From Paraburkholderia sp. (GTDB lineage Bacteria > Pseudomonadota > Gammaproteobacteria > Burkholderiales > Burkholderiaceae), in contig NZ_JAMFSB010000391.1 of the NCBI RefSeq assembly GCF_026225065.1, forward strand, positions 1 through 36,635: a stretch of 36,635 bases of DNA, written 5' to 3'. This document shows, in pieces, positions 1-7,873 of this stretch (within the stretch, counting starts at the first letter, position 1; every line of letters begins with the position of its first letter). The notes under the pieces were generated by a model, which was given only the letters and a program-made list of their open reading frames with translations, was not told the origin of the DNA and did no database searches. The translations under genes were made by a program, and so were the position numbers.

Positions 1-10
1 CGGGCTTGCT

Positions 11-106
11 ATGCAGGAATACAGGGAAAACCCGCAATTTGACGAATTGCTATACTTGTATGGTAGCATCGTTTTCAACCTGTTCTTCGTTCGCAAGGAT
101 GCCTCC
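11..106 (+). promoter_or_regulatory. Promoter and leader of the sugar-acid cassette
   Basis: An extended -10 element, TG-C-TATACT, lies at 48-56, which would put the start of transcription near 63. The sequence ATGGTAGCATCGT (60-72) overlaps that start. It recurs with one mismatch at 3819-3831, just before the cassette's own GntR gene. An upstream in-frame ATG at 11 would lie before the promoter, so the ATG at 107 is preferred for the dehydratase. The promoter call rests on the -10 match alone, because I see no good -35. Confidence 0.4.
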
Positions 107-1315
107 ATGAAGATCGTTCGCGCCGACGTCGTCGTCACCTGTCCGGGGCGTAATTTCGTTACCCTGAAGATCGTCACGGATGAGGGCGTCCACGGCATCG
201 GAGATGCGACGCTCAATGGACGCGAACTCGCGGTCGCGTCGTATCTGAAAGAACATGTGTGCCCGACGCTGATCGGCCGCGACCCGGGCCGTATCGAAGA
301 CATCTGGCAGTACCTGTACAAAGGCGCGTACTGGCGTCGCGGTCCGGTGACGATGACCGCCATTGCCGCCGTCGACGTGGCCTTGTGGGACATCCTCGGC
401 AAGGTGACCGGCATGCCGCTATACCGGTTGCTGGGTGGCGCGTCTCGCGAGGGCGTGATGGTCTACGGACACGCAACGGGCCGCGATATTCCTGAAGCGC
501 TCGATCGCTACGCGGAGCATATCGAAGCCGGCTATCAGGCAATCCGGATTCAAAGCGGCGTGCCGAATATGCGCTCGGTGTACGGTGTATCTAAAGGCGG
601 TGGCATGTATGAGCCGGCCACCAAAGGCGCGGTAGAAGAGCAGAGCTGGTCGTCCGAAAAGTATCTCGACTTCGTGCCGAAACTGTTCGAAGCGGTGCGC
701 GAGAAATTCGGCTTCGATACCCATCTGCTGCATGACGTGCACCATCGTCTCACGCCGATCGAAGCAGCGCGTCTGGGCAAATCCGTTGAACCGTACCGCC
801 TGTTCTGGATGGAAGATCCGACGCCAGCGGAGAACCAGGCCGGCTTCCGGGTGATCCGCGAGCATACGGTGACGCCCATTGCCGTTGGCGAAATATTCAA
901 TAGCATCTGGGACTGCAAGCAACTGATCGAAGAGCAACTGATCGACTACATCCGCGCCACCCTCACGCATGCGGGCGGTATCACGCACCTGCGGCGCATT
1001 GCGGACTTCGCGTCCTTGTATCAGGTACGCACCGGGTGTCACGGTCCGTCTGACTTGTCGCCGGTCTGCATGGGTGCTGCGCTGCATTTCGACCTTTGGG
1101 TGCCGAATTTCGGCATGCAGGAATACATGGGCTTTCCCGAGCAGGCGCTCGAAGTATTCCCGCATGCATGGAGTTTCGATCGCGGCATGATGCATCCGGG
1201 AGAGGCGTCGGGGCACGGCGTCGATATCGACGAGGCACTGGCCGCGCGCTATCCCTACGACCCTGCCTATCTGCCGGTTGCGCGTCTCGAAGATGGGACG
1301 TTGTGGAACTGGTGA
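107..1315 (+). CDS. manD: D-mannonate/D-gluconate dehydratase, ManD (RspA) family
   Basis: Enolase-superfamily acid-sugar dehydratase of 402 aa, the usual ManD length. It removes water from a C6 aldonate, giving 2-keto-3-deoxy-gluconate, and is cytoplasmic and Mg-dependent. The metal ligands are visible as D210 (HDVHH), E236 (WMEDP) and E262 (VGEIF). Candidate acid/base residues are R147, Y159, H212 and H312 (CHGPSD), at spacings that fit the characterised ManD enzymes. The N-terminal capping domain starts [16 protein letters not shown] as in the family, which supports the start at 107 over the upstream ATG at 11. It is followed by an IdnD-like dehydrogenase, an MFS transporter and an FCD regulator. 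ManD members range from efficient mannonate dehydratases to very slow ones, and the slow ones are tied to L-gulonate or L-idonate use, so the true substrate is not fixed by sequence. Confidence 0.88.
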   Translation: MKIVRADVVVTCPGRNFVTLKIVTDEGVHGIGDATLNGRELAVASYLKEHVCPTLIGRDPGRIEDIWQYLYKGAYWRRGPVTMTAIAAVDVALWDILGKVTGMPLYRLLGGASREGVMVYGHATGRDIPEALDRYAEHIEAGYQAIRIQSGVPNMRSVYGVSKGGGMYEPATKGAVEEQSWSSEKYLDFVPKLFEAVREKFGFDTHLLHDVHHRLTPIEAARLGKSVEPYRLFWMEDPTPAENQAGFRVIREHTVTPIAVGEIFNSIWDCKQLIEEQLIDYIRATLTHAGGITHLRRIADFASLYQVRTGCHGPSDLSPVCMGAALHFDLWVPNFGMQEYMGFPEQALEVFPHAWSFDRGMMHPGEASGHGVDIDEALAARYPYDPAYLPVARLEDGTLWNW

Positions 1316-1407
1316 GCTGAGTTTGTCCACAGACTTGCTGCACCTGAGTATCAAGTTTTTCCCGCTGCGCAGCACTGAGCGCGCGGCTTTACCGATCGGA
1401 GTCTCCC

Positions 1408-2445
1408 ATGCTGGCAGCCGTCCTCCACGAACCCAAACTGATTCGCATCGACAAGGTCGATGCGCCCGAGCCCGCTGCCGGACAGATCCGCGTGCGGGTG
1501 CGCGCGGGCGGCATCTGCGGTTCGGACCTATCGTATTACTTCAAGGGCAAGAGCGGCGATTTCGCAGTTCGCGAGCCGTTCGTACTGGGTCACGAAGTTG
1601 CCGGCGAAGTGGACGCGCTGGGCGAAGGCGTGACGGGCCTCGCTGCCGGTCAGCGCGTCGCCGTGAATCCGGGCCTGGCGTGCGGCACCTGTCGATTCTG
1701 CGCGAAGGGCATGGCGAACCACTGCCTTAATATGCGCTTCATGGGCAGCGCCTCGACGTTTCCGCACACGCAAGGCATGTTCCGCCAATACATCGTCGTC
1801 GCCGAGCGCCAATGCGTGCCCGTGCCGGATGGCGTCGATTTCGCGCAGGCCTCGATGGCCGAACCGCTTGCGGTCGCATTGCACGCGGTCCGGCAAGCGG
1901 GCTCGCTGGTCGGCGCGCAGGTGCTGCTGATCGGCTGCGGACCGATCGGTTGTATCCTGCTTGCGGTGGCGCGGCGCGCCGGGGCGCATCGCGTCGCAGC
2001 TGTGGATCTCTCGGACAAGGCGTTGCAGATCGCCGCCTCGCTTGGCGCGGACGAACCGGTCAGTGCGGTCGATGGCGCCACGATCAACAAGTGGGCAGAG
2101 CAGCGCGGCCGTTTCGACGTGGTGATCGAAGCTTCGGGCAGTCCTGCCGGCCTCGATACCGCATTGCGTTCGGTACGCGCCGGCGGCACGGTGATCCAGG
2201 TGGGCAATCTGCCGGCCGGACAGTCGCCGGTGGCCGCGAATCTGGTGATGGCGAAAGAAATCCGCTATCAGGGATCATTTCGTTTTACCGACGAATATGC
2301 GGTGGCCGCCGCGGAAATCGCTTCAGGCAAGGTCGATCTGCGTCCGCTGATGACCCACGCATTCGCGCTGGAGGAGGCCAATCATGCGTTTGAAGTCGCG
2401 CAGGACCGTTTGCAGTCGATGAAGGTCCATTTGCAGTTCGATTGA
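1408..2445 (+). CDS. idnD: Zinc-dependent sugar-acid dehydrogenase, L-idonate/L-gulonate 5-dehydrogenase-like
   Basis: Medium-chain dehydrogenase/reductase of 345 aa. The catalytic zinc site is seen in GGICGSDL and GHEVAGE. The structural zinc lobe CGTCRFCAKGMANHC has four Cys. A Rossmann segment GCGPIGCILL lies near residue 175. The motif GSASTFPHTQGMFRQY and the segment YYFKGKSGDF closely follow E. coli L-idonate 5-dehydrogenase and RspB-type enzymes, so oxidation at C5 of L-idonate or L-gulonate is the likely reaction. A GGAG ribosome site sits 6-7 bases before the ATG. It lies 92 bp after manD on the same strand and is probably co-transcribed. The exact substrate is an inference. Confidence 0.82.
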   Translation: MLAAVLHEPKLIRIDKVDAPEPAAGQIRVRVRAGGICGSDLSYYFKGKSGDFAVREPFVLGHEVAGEVDALGEGVTGLAAGQRVAVNPGLACGTCRFCAKGMANHCLNMRFMGSASTFPHTQGMFRQYIVVAERQCVPVPDGVDFAQASMAEPLAVALHAVRQAGSLVGAQVLLIGCGPIGCILLAVARRAGAHRVAAVDLSDKALQIAASLGADEPVSAVDGATINKWAEQRGRFDVVIEASGSPAGLDTALRSVRAGGTVIQVGNLPAGQSPVAANLVMAKEIRYQGSFRFTDEYAVAAAEIASGKVDLRPLMTHAFALEEANHAFEVAQDRLQSMKVHLQFD

Positions 2446-2535
2446 TTTCCGCCCCGGAGGCGACAGGATCTCTGCCGCGCTCCGGCATGCCGTTCCAGAA
2501 CGCCCATCGAAGAGGCGTCACGTAGGAGACATTTC

Positions 2536-3825
2536 ATGATCAAGAGCCAGCGCTGGTTCGTCGTCGCACTGTTTTTCCTCGCGGGCGTCATCAACTACCT
2601 CGACCGTGCGGCCCTCTCGATTGCCGCGCCGCTGATCCAGAAAGACCTGAATTTTTCGCATGCGCAGATGGGCATCGTATTCAGCAGCTTCTTTATCGGC
2701 TATGCGCTGTTCAATTTCGTGGGCGGCCTGTTGTCCGATCGCGTTGGCGCGAAACTTGTGTTCGGCACGGCGATGGGCGTGTGGTCGATCTTCTGCGGCG
2801 CGACCGCGTTGGCGAGCGGAATCGTTTCGTTGATCGTGTTGCGCGTGCTGTTCGGTATGGGCGAAGGGCCCTTCAGTTCGACAAACAGCAAGATGGTCAA
2901 CAACTGGTTTCCGCGCAAGGAGGTGGCGAGCGCGATCGGCGTGATCAGTTCGGGCACGCCGTTAGGTGGCGCGCTGGCGGGCCCCGTAGTGGGCTATATG
3001 GCGGTGCGCTTCGGCTGGCGCTGGGCGTTCGTGGCGATCATGCTGCTGGGTCTCGCGTGGCTGGTGCTGTGGGTGACCACGACGACGGAGCATCCGCAAG
3101 ACCATCCGCGCATCGCTCGTGAGGAGGTCGAACTGATCGTGGCGGGGCAGGCCGACGAACACGCTATTTCGCACGATGCCGGCGGCGAGCGGCTCAGTCT
3201 TGGACATTTCCTGCGCCTGCCGGTGATTCTGGCCACTGCCTGCGCATTTTTCGCCTACAACTACGTGCTGTTCTTTTTCCTTTCGTGGTTTCCGACTTAC
3301 CTCATCGAAGCGCATCACCTGAGCTTGCGCGACATGAGTTTCGCCACCGTCATTCCGTGGCTGCTCGGCAGCGTTGGCCTTGCAGTGGGCGGTTTCATTT
3401 CGGACGGCATTTTGCGGCTGACCGGCAAGCCGCTGCTGTCGCGCAAGCTGGTGCTCGGCGTGTGCCTCGCCGCGGCCGCGGTGTGCGTGGCGCTCGCCGG
3501 ACGTGTCGCCAGCACACAGAGCGCGGTTGCGTTGATGTCGGTGTCGATCTTCTTCCTGTACGCGACCGGTTCGGTCTACTGGGCCGTAATCCAGGACACG
3601 GTGCCGCGTGAGCATGTCGGCGGCGTGGGTGGCTTTGTGCATCTGCTGGCGAATCTGGCCGGCGTGATTGGTCCGGCGGTGACGGGCTTCATCGTGCAGG
3701 CGACGCATGGCGCATACGGTAGCGCGTTCGTCCTTGCTGGCACGATTGCCGTCCTCGGCGCAGTCTGCTCGGTGGTGTGGATCCGCGAGCCGCGGCCCGC
3801 AGCGTTGGTCAAACGTGCATGGTAG
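2536..3825 (+). CDS. MFS transporter, anion:cation symporter family (acid-sugar uptake)
   Basis: 429-aa major facilitator with about 12 hydrophobic segments. The N-terminus QRWFVVALFFLAGVINYLDR is typical of the ACS family, which includes hexuronate (ExuT), galactonate (DgoT) and glucarate (GudP) carriers. The loop 2-3 motif is GGLLSDRVGAK. A charged central loop lies around residues 185-225. AGGAG precedes the ATG by 7 bases. Its place between the IdnD-like enzyme and the FCD regulator marks it as the uptake system for the cassette's substrate, probably an aldonate or hexuronate. The 90 bp upstream of it contains no obvious terminator. Confidence 0.85.
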   Translation: MIKSQRWFVVALFFLAGVINYLDRAALSIAAPLIQKDLNFSHAQMGIVFSSFFIGYALFNFVGGLLSDRVGAKLVFGTAMGVWSIFCGATALASGIVSLIVLRVLFGMGEGPFSSTNSKMVNNWFPRKEVASAIGVISSGTPLGGALAGPVVGYMAVRFGWRWAFVAIMLLGLAWLVLWVTTTTEHPQDHPRIAREEVELIVAGQADEHAISHDAGGERLSLGHFLRLPVILATACAFFAYNYVLFFFLSWFPTYLIEAHHLSLRDMSFATVIPWLLGSVGLAVGGFISDGILRLTGKPLLSRKLVLGVCLAAAAVCVALAGRVASTQSAVALMSVSIFFLYATGSVYWAVIQDTVPREHVGGVGGFVHLLANLAGVIGPAVTGFIVQATHGAYGSAFVLAGTIAVLGAVCSVVWIREPRPAALVKRAW

Positions 3826-3833
3826 TATCGTGC
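3817..3833. promoter_or_regulatory. Putative GntR/FCD operator before the regulator gene
   Basis: GCATGGTAGTATCGTGC is an imperfect 17-bp palindrome, pairing 12 of 16 positions around a central G. Its core TGGTA-N-TATCG is close to the TGGT-N3-ACCA pattern common for FCD-type GntR regulators. It covers the transporter's stop codon and lies 100 bp before the regulator's ATG. A one-mismatch copy of its core is at 60-72, in front of manD. Autoregulation plus control of the cassette is the inference. Confidence 0.35.
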
Positions 3834-3932
3834 GGCGCCTGCGGTCATTACCCGAGGGCGCTGTGTTGCGCACTGCCAGCTCGGCTGGTGCGCTGTTTAG
3901 TGCTCTCTCATTCTCTGCAGCCGTCCTGTCCG

Positions 3933-4766
3933 ATGCCGATCAAGAACTCCCGCGCTATCGCGCCTTCGTTGCCTGTCGACGGATTGCTGACGCCTGCACG
4001 TGGCCGCCGCCGTGTCGGTGCAGCGCTTGAACCGCGCGCTGCATTGCCTGATCTCACTGAAAACGTTTCGTTCGATTCCCACGAGCCGATCAGCAGGCAG
4101 ATTTTCCGTGCCTTGCGCGAGGCGATTTTCGCCGGTCAGATGGTGCCGGGTACGCCGCTCTCAGAGAAGGAAGTATCGGACATGTTCCAGGTGTCGCGAC
4201 AGCCGGTGCGCGAGGCCTTCATCAAGCTGGTGGAGACGGGCGTGCTGCAGGTGTTGCCACAGCGCGGCACGCTGGTGAAGCGGATTTCGCCGCGCAAGGT
4301 ACGAGAAGGGCGCTTCATTCGCGAAGCGATCGAAACCGCCGTGGTCCGCAAGGCCGCAGTGGCGATTACCGACGAGCAGTTGCAGGCCCTGGCCGACAAT
4401 CTGCGTGACCAGAAACTCGCGGCGAAATCGAACGATACGGCCGCGTTTCTGGCACTCGACGAAGCGTTTCACTACGGTATCGCGCAGGCCATCGACTGCA
4501 CGGCCGCGTGGGAAACGATCCAGGATATCAAGGCGCAGATGGACCGCGTGCGTTATCTGAGCCTGCCCGACGTGTCGCCGCTGGATCTGTTGATCCGCCA
4601 GCACGCGAAGATTCTCGCGGCGCTCAAAGCGCACGACGCCGGCGCAGCGGAGGATGCAATGCGCCGGCATCTGCGCGAGATTCTGGTGTCGCTCGGGCCG
4701 ATTGCCGCGCGCAATCCGGACTGGTTCGACGCGGACGAACCCGAGCGCGTGCCGCTGTCGGTATGA
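3933..4766 (+). CDS. GntR-family transcriptional regulator, FCD (FadR) subfamily
   Basis: 277 aa from the ATG at 3933. An open frame runs back to 3777 into the transporter gene, but that part has no family-like sequence. The winged helix spans roughly residues 45-110, with SRQIFRALREAIFAGQMVPGT, LSEKEVSDMFQVSRQPVREA and a wing QRGTLVKRI. The C-terminal FCD helical domain has the expected metal-site pattern with D/H residues (LDEAFHYGI, RQHAKIL, RRHLREIL). It most likely senses a sugar acid or keto-acid intermediate and controls manD-idnD-MFS. Its last codon overlaps the ATG of the next gene, so the two are translationally coupled. Confidence 0.87.
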   Translation: MPIKNSRAIAPSLPVDGLLTPARGRRRVGAALEPRAALPDLTENVSFDSHEPISRQIFRALREAIFAGQMVPGTPLSEKEVSDMFQVSRQPVREAFIKLVETGVLQVLPQRGTLVKRISPRKVREGRFIREAIETAVVRKAAVAITDEQLQALADNLRDQKLAAKSNDTAAFLALDEAFHYGIAQAIDCTAAWETIQDIKAQMDRVRYLSLPDVSPLDLLIRQHAKILAALKAHDAGAAEDAMRRHLREILVSLGPIAARNPDWFDADEPERVPLSV

Positions 4767-5587
4767 TGCCCGCGCCGTTCCATACCGGTCTCGTCATGGT
4801 TGGGTACGGGACCGGCTTTGTCGTTGCCCTGTATCTGACCATGTTGTTGCGCTCGTGGATCGAACGACAGGTGTGGCGCGCGGGCTCGACCATGCAGCTC
4901 GGCAAGGTTTCGGCTTACCAGTTAGGCCTGTTAAACGGTGGTGTTTCGCGGGTGGCGCTGACCGGCGTGGTACGTCTGCTTGGTCACAAGGTGCTGGTTG
5001 CGGGAATCGCCGGAGTGCTGACGGAGAGTGGTGAGTCGCATGAAGCGCAGCAAGCGCTCGACGCGATTGAGCGTGAGGCGCTGTCTGTGGCGAGGCGGCC
5101 ATTGGTGTTCAAGGATCTGGTGCTGCAGGTGGAATCGCGGCTTAACCGGATTGGTGCGATCGCACGCTTACGCGCCGAACTGATCGCCATGGGCTATATG
5201 CGGGCACGCGACTCGAAAGACTGGTGGACGCACTACGCGCGCAACATGCTGCCGTTTGCCGTGTTGAACGTGTTGGCGATCGGCGCACTAGCGGGGCTCG
5301 CGATGACCGCCGATGCATGGGACTGGCTGGCGCGCTTCAGCGTGTTTAGCGTGGTGGCGATGCTGATCGTGGCGTTACCGAGGCGGGTCACTGCGCTAGG
5401 GCGATACATCGTATGGTCCGCAACGCAGCATCATCCCGACCTGAGGACTGCGCGGGCGGTACAAGGCGATGCGCTCGAAATCAAGGCGCTGGGGCAGTCC
5501 GTTGCATTGTACGGGCCGGACGCGCTTGCGGGCAGTGATATTGCCTGGATTCCAGCCGTCCTGGCGCACACGGAAAATAACGATTGA
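4763..5587 (+). CDS. TIGR04222-like membrane protein
   Basis: 274 aa. It starts with two consecutive ATG codons at 4763 and 4766. The first overlaps the regulator's TGA, so translation is probably coupled. There is one membrane segment near residues 8-30 and a pair near 163-205. Between them is a cytoplasmic domain with AYQLGLLNGGVSRVALTGVV followed by a helical repeat, the pattern I associate with TIGR04222 membrane proteins of unknown role. The Gly/Cys-rich C-terminus found in many members is missing. No catalytic motif is visible. Its pairing with a sugar-acid regulator is unexplained. Family assignment is by eye and moderately sure. Confidence 0.6.
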   Translation: MMPAPFHTGLVMVGYGTGFVVALYLTMLLRSWIERQVWRAGSTMQLGKVSAYQLGLLNGGVSRVALTGVVRLLGHKVLVAGIAGVLTESGESHEAQQALDAIEREALSVARRPLVFKDLVLQVESRLNRIGAIARLRAELIAMGYMRARDSKDWWTHYARNMLPFAVLNVLAIGALAGLAMTADAWDWLARFSVFSVVAMLIVALPRRVTALGRYIVWSATQHHPDLRTARAVQGDALEIKALGQSVALYGPDALAGSDIAWIPAVLAHTENND

Positions 5588-5644
5588 GACGATGCGCCAA
5601 CGGCTCTGCTCTCCATTCTGGCTGGCAGGTTGAATACAGCATGA

Positions 5645-6400
5645 TCAACGTTTAAACCATTGGGCGATCCGCTTCTTCAGACTCCGAGGTGCTGGGACGG
5701 GTGCCGGAGCCGGTGCGTAGCCGGGTTGCCACGTGGCGGTTCCAAACCTCACTCCACGCCGGTAATAGGTCCAGACGTCCGCGCCGAGTTCTTCGGTCAA
5801 GCGGGCAATGATCTGTGTGGTCTGGCGTTCGGCCTGTTTCGCGGCATTCAGAAGCGCTGCTCGAGGCGTGACCACGTTAATCCGTTGCGTTTCATCGTCC
5901 TTGGCGTCCGGATTCGTTTCGAGCAGGTACACAAATCCTTCACTCAGGTAACCGTCCAGCTGCCAGCCTTGTTCGACGTCGCAAAACGTGTCGGTGTCCG
6001 GAGCATCTTCCAGCCACTCGATGAACCCGTGCATCTCCGAGAGGGTGTCGTACCAGGGAAACGAGATATACACGTCTTCTTCGTTCCGGAGCACCATCCT
6101 CATCCAGAAGTAATGGCTGATCTCGTCGAATTCCTTGTTGCACTGCGTGGCCTGTTCCACCAGGCGTTTGTAGTACTCGGCCAATGCAAGTTCGTGTCCG
6201 GCGACAACGCCGCTACTCGCCTCGCGCTCCGAGGGGGGCAGGAAATCGGGTAACGCAAGCGGCTGTCTAAACGCCGGATCCTCAAGTTGCGCGCGGTCAT
6301 TCGGACCGCCGATATAAAGTGAATCGTTGAGCAAAAAGCCGATCCATACATCGAGCTTGTCGATCGACCTCGATTCGTTCATCCAGTCTGGATCGTTCAT
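5645..6400 (-). CDS. Uncharacterised protein with Pro/Ala linker and basic amphipathic tail
   Basis: 251 aa, not recognised. Residues 1-220 look soluble, acidic and mixed alpha/beta, rich in Trp and Tyr (YFWMRMVLRNEEDVYISFPWYD near 98-119; WLEDAPDTDTFCDVEQGWQLDGYLSEGFVYLLE near 129-161). A helix with AAKQAERQTTQIIARLTEELG follows near 188-208. The C-terminus is a Pro/Ala linker (PAPAPVPAP) and then RSLKKRIAQWFKR, which would form a basic amphipathic helix able to lie on a membrane. No signal peptide or membrane span is present. It is the last of four minus-strand genes and starts 47 bp after the L7/L12-domain gene. No good ribosome site is visible before its ATG. Confidence 0.6.
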   Translation of the reverse strand: MNDPDWMNESRSIDKLDVWIGFLLNDSLYIGGPNDRAQLEDPAFRQPLALPDFLPPSEREASSGVVAGHELALAEYYKRLVEQATQCNKEFDEISHYFWMRMVLRNEEDVYISFPWYDTLSEMHGFIEWLEDAPDTDTFCDVEQGWQLDGYLSEGFVYLLETNPDAKDDETQRINVVTPRAALLNAAKQAERQTTQIIARLTEELGADVWTYYRRGVRFGTATWQPGYAPAPAPVPAPRSLKKRIAQWFKR

Positions 6401-6447
6401 CGTAGTGTGAGCTGGATTGAGCGCAGCCAGTCTATCCGTTCGTGCAG

Positions 6448-7749
6448 TCAGGCTTGCCTGACGTCGACGCGTGCACCCGACCGCTCGAACATCATGCGAA
6501 CTTCCTGCGCCTGGGATTCCGACACGCCTTCGAGGAGGCTGGTTTCCCAGCGGCTTTCGATAATGTCCTTGGCGTCTTTCAGCGAGAGGTCGGGCCGAAC
6601 CTCGCGCAGCGTCTTGATTGCGTTGACCTTCTTGCTACCGCCGTCAAGCAGCACGACCGTATAGTTGCCACCCGTCGACGCCGTCCCGCTCGACACCGCG
6701 ATGTCTCCCTGCCTGACCTCGACATGCGCCCCCGATTTCTCGAACATTCTGCGGACTGTTTGCGCCTGCGATTCCGATACACCCTCGAGGAGGCTGGTTT
6801 CCCAGCGGCTTTCGATAATGTCCTTCGCGTCCTTCAGCGACAGATCAGGCCGGACTTCGCGCAGCGTTTTGATCGCATGGATCTTGTCGTCGCCGCCGTC
6901 GATCAGGACGACTTTGTAGTCGCCGCCGGTCGCCATCGAAAACCCCGTCGTCGTGACGCTGGCCGTCACCGTAGCCAGCGACGCGTACGGATCACCATAC
7001 CCCATCGCGATCGAATCGATCGCTACGGTCTTCTGATCTTCCGGATCGTAGCGCAACAGGACTTCCGCGCCTGCATGCGCGATGCGCGCGGTCTTTTCCG
7101 GCGTGGAGAGTGTAATGGTCAGCTCCGCGCGGTACGGCCATCCTTGTTCCGGTTGCACTTCGAGTTCGAGATACCACTTGCTCATCCCTCGAGCGGCAAG
7201 TGCCTCGTTGGCGAGCGGCCGAGGCTCCGCCGTTTTCACGATTCCCTTCGCCTTCTTTCCCACTTTCAGGATCTGCGGTCCAAGTACCAGCGCGTCGAGA
7301 CGATTGCCGTCCTTCGGCAGCGTCTGACCGCCTGTCATCGACGCAGGAAGAATGGATACCGTTTCATTGTTGCCGGGGTCGACAAGCACATAGATCCGGT
7401 CCCCCCGCTCGAGGACCAGGCCGGCGGGCACCTCTGCGCTGACGCGGCGCTTCGGTGCACTGATCGCGTCGAGCTCGAGTTCGACTTGCGTCGGTCCGGA
7501 TAGCCCGCTCGAAAGCGAGAGCACCTTGGCGACGCCAAGCTCGCCCTTTGTCTGCGTAACGGTGGTTTCGACGACGACCGGGGCGTCGAATCCGGCGAGC
7601 GGTGCAGTCATCGTGGCAGTCTGCCGCGCGCTCTTCGCTGAACCTGCTGTCTTACCCGCGCGGCGTGCGAGACGCCGCAATATGGACGGAAGCAGCACGA
7701 GAACGACGACGACAACAATGAAAGCACTGTGGGAACCAAACAGCTGCAT
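6448..7749 (-). CDS. Membrane-anchored protein with two C-terminal ribosomal L7/L12-like domains
   Basis: 433 aa from the ATG at 7749, which has GAGGT 5 bases upstream. A further in-frame extension to 7791 lacks support. Order: one membrane helix (about residues 9-22), a basic Ala-rich linker, and two small beta-rich domains near 70-135 and 188-246, each ending in a V-x-V/L-x-Y/V-DP-type strand (YVLVDPGNNETVSIL and LLRYDPEDQKTVAI). Then come two 85-residue repeats (about 278-346 and 363-431) matching the bL12 C-terminal domain. They keep the I-K-x-x-R and LKDAKD-IIES pattern of the bL12 factor-binding face and the LLEGVS-...-GA-x-V-x-V ending. ClpS shares this fold, so a peptide- or factor-binding adaptor role is possible. 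Function is unknown. Confidence 0.75.
   Translation of the reverse strand: MQLFGSHSAFIVVVVVLVLLPSILRRLARRAGKTAGSAKSARQTATMTAPLAGFDAPVVVETTVTQTKGELGVAKVLSLSSGLSGPTQVELELDAISAPKRRVSAEVPAGLVLERGDRIYVLVDPGNNETVSILPASMTGGQTLPKDGNRLDALVLGPQILKVGKKAKGIVKTAEPRPLANEALAARGMSKWYLELEVQPEQGWPYRAELTITLSTPEKTARIAHAGAEVLLRYDPEDQKTVAIDSIAMGYGDPYASLATVTASVTTTGFSMATGGDYKVVLIDGGDDKIHAIKTLREVRPDLSLKDAKDIIESRWETSLLEGVSESQAQTVRRMFEKSGAHVEVRQGDIAVSSGTASTGGNYTVVLLDGGSKKVNAIKTLREVRPDLSLKDAKDIIESRWETSLLEGVSESQAQEVRMMFERSGARVDVRQA
6457..6966. repeat. Tandem 255-bp in-gene duplication (L7/L12-like domains)
   Basis: Two consecutive 255-bp units (about 6457-6711 and 6712-6966) encode the two L7/L12-like domains. The period is fixed by a 41-bp perfectly identical block at 6530-6570 and 6785-6825. 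Outside that block the copies differ mainly at third codon positions in the domain core. They are more divergent in the linker, so the outer edge is approximate. Confidence 0.8.
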
Positions 7750-7854
7750 GTCTACCTCGCGCGTGTGAGCGGCAGCAACGGCGCGGTGCACCGTTAAGCG
7801 ATTTTATGCAATTCTAGAAATGTTTCCGAAGAATCAGGAAGAAAGATACACGAA

Positions 7855-7873
7855 AGCCTGGTTGTACCAGGCT
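7855..7873 (-). terminator. Putative hairpin terminator after the small membrane protein gene
   Basis: AGCCTGG-TTGTA-CCAGGCT is a perfect 7-bp stem with a 5-base loop. It overlaps the stop codon of the 7872-8318 gene. On the minus strand it is followed by a pyrimidine-rich stretch rather than a clean T run, so termination may be partial. The L7/L12-domain gene lies 106 bp beyond it. Confidence 0.4.

Noticed and set aside
2962..3873. 303-codon minus-strand open frame opposite the MFS gene
   Set aside because: His/Arg-rich shadow of a membrane protein gene; no ribosome site.
6448..6966. Ribosomal protein bL12 (rplL) genes
   Set aside because: The domains are fused to a membrane helix and beta domains, are duplicated in one frame, and have no rplJ or rpoB neighbours.
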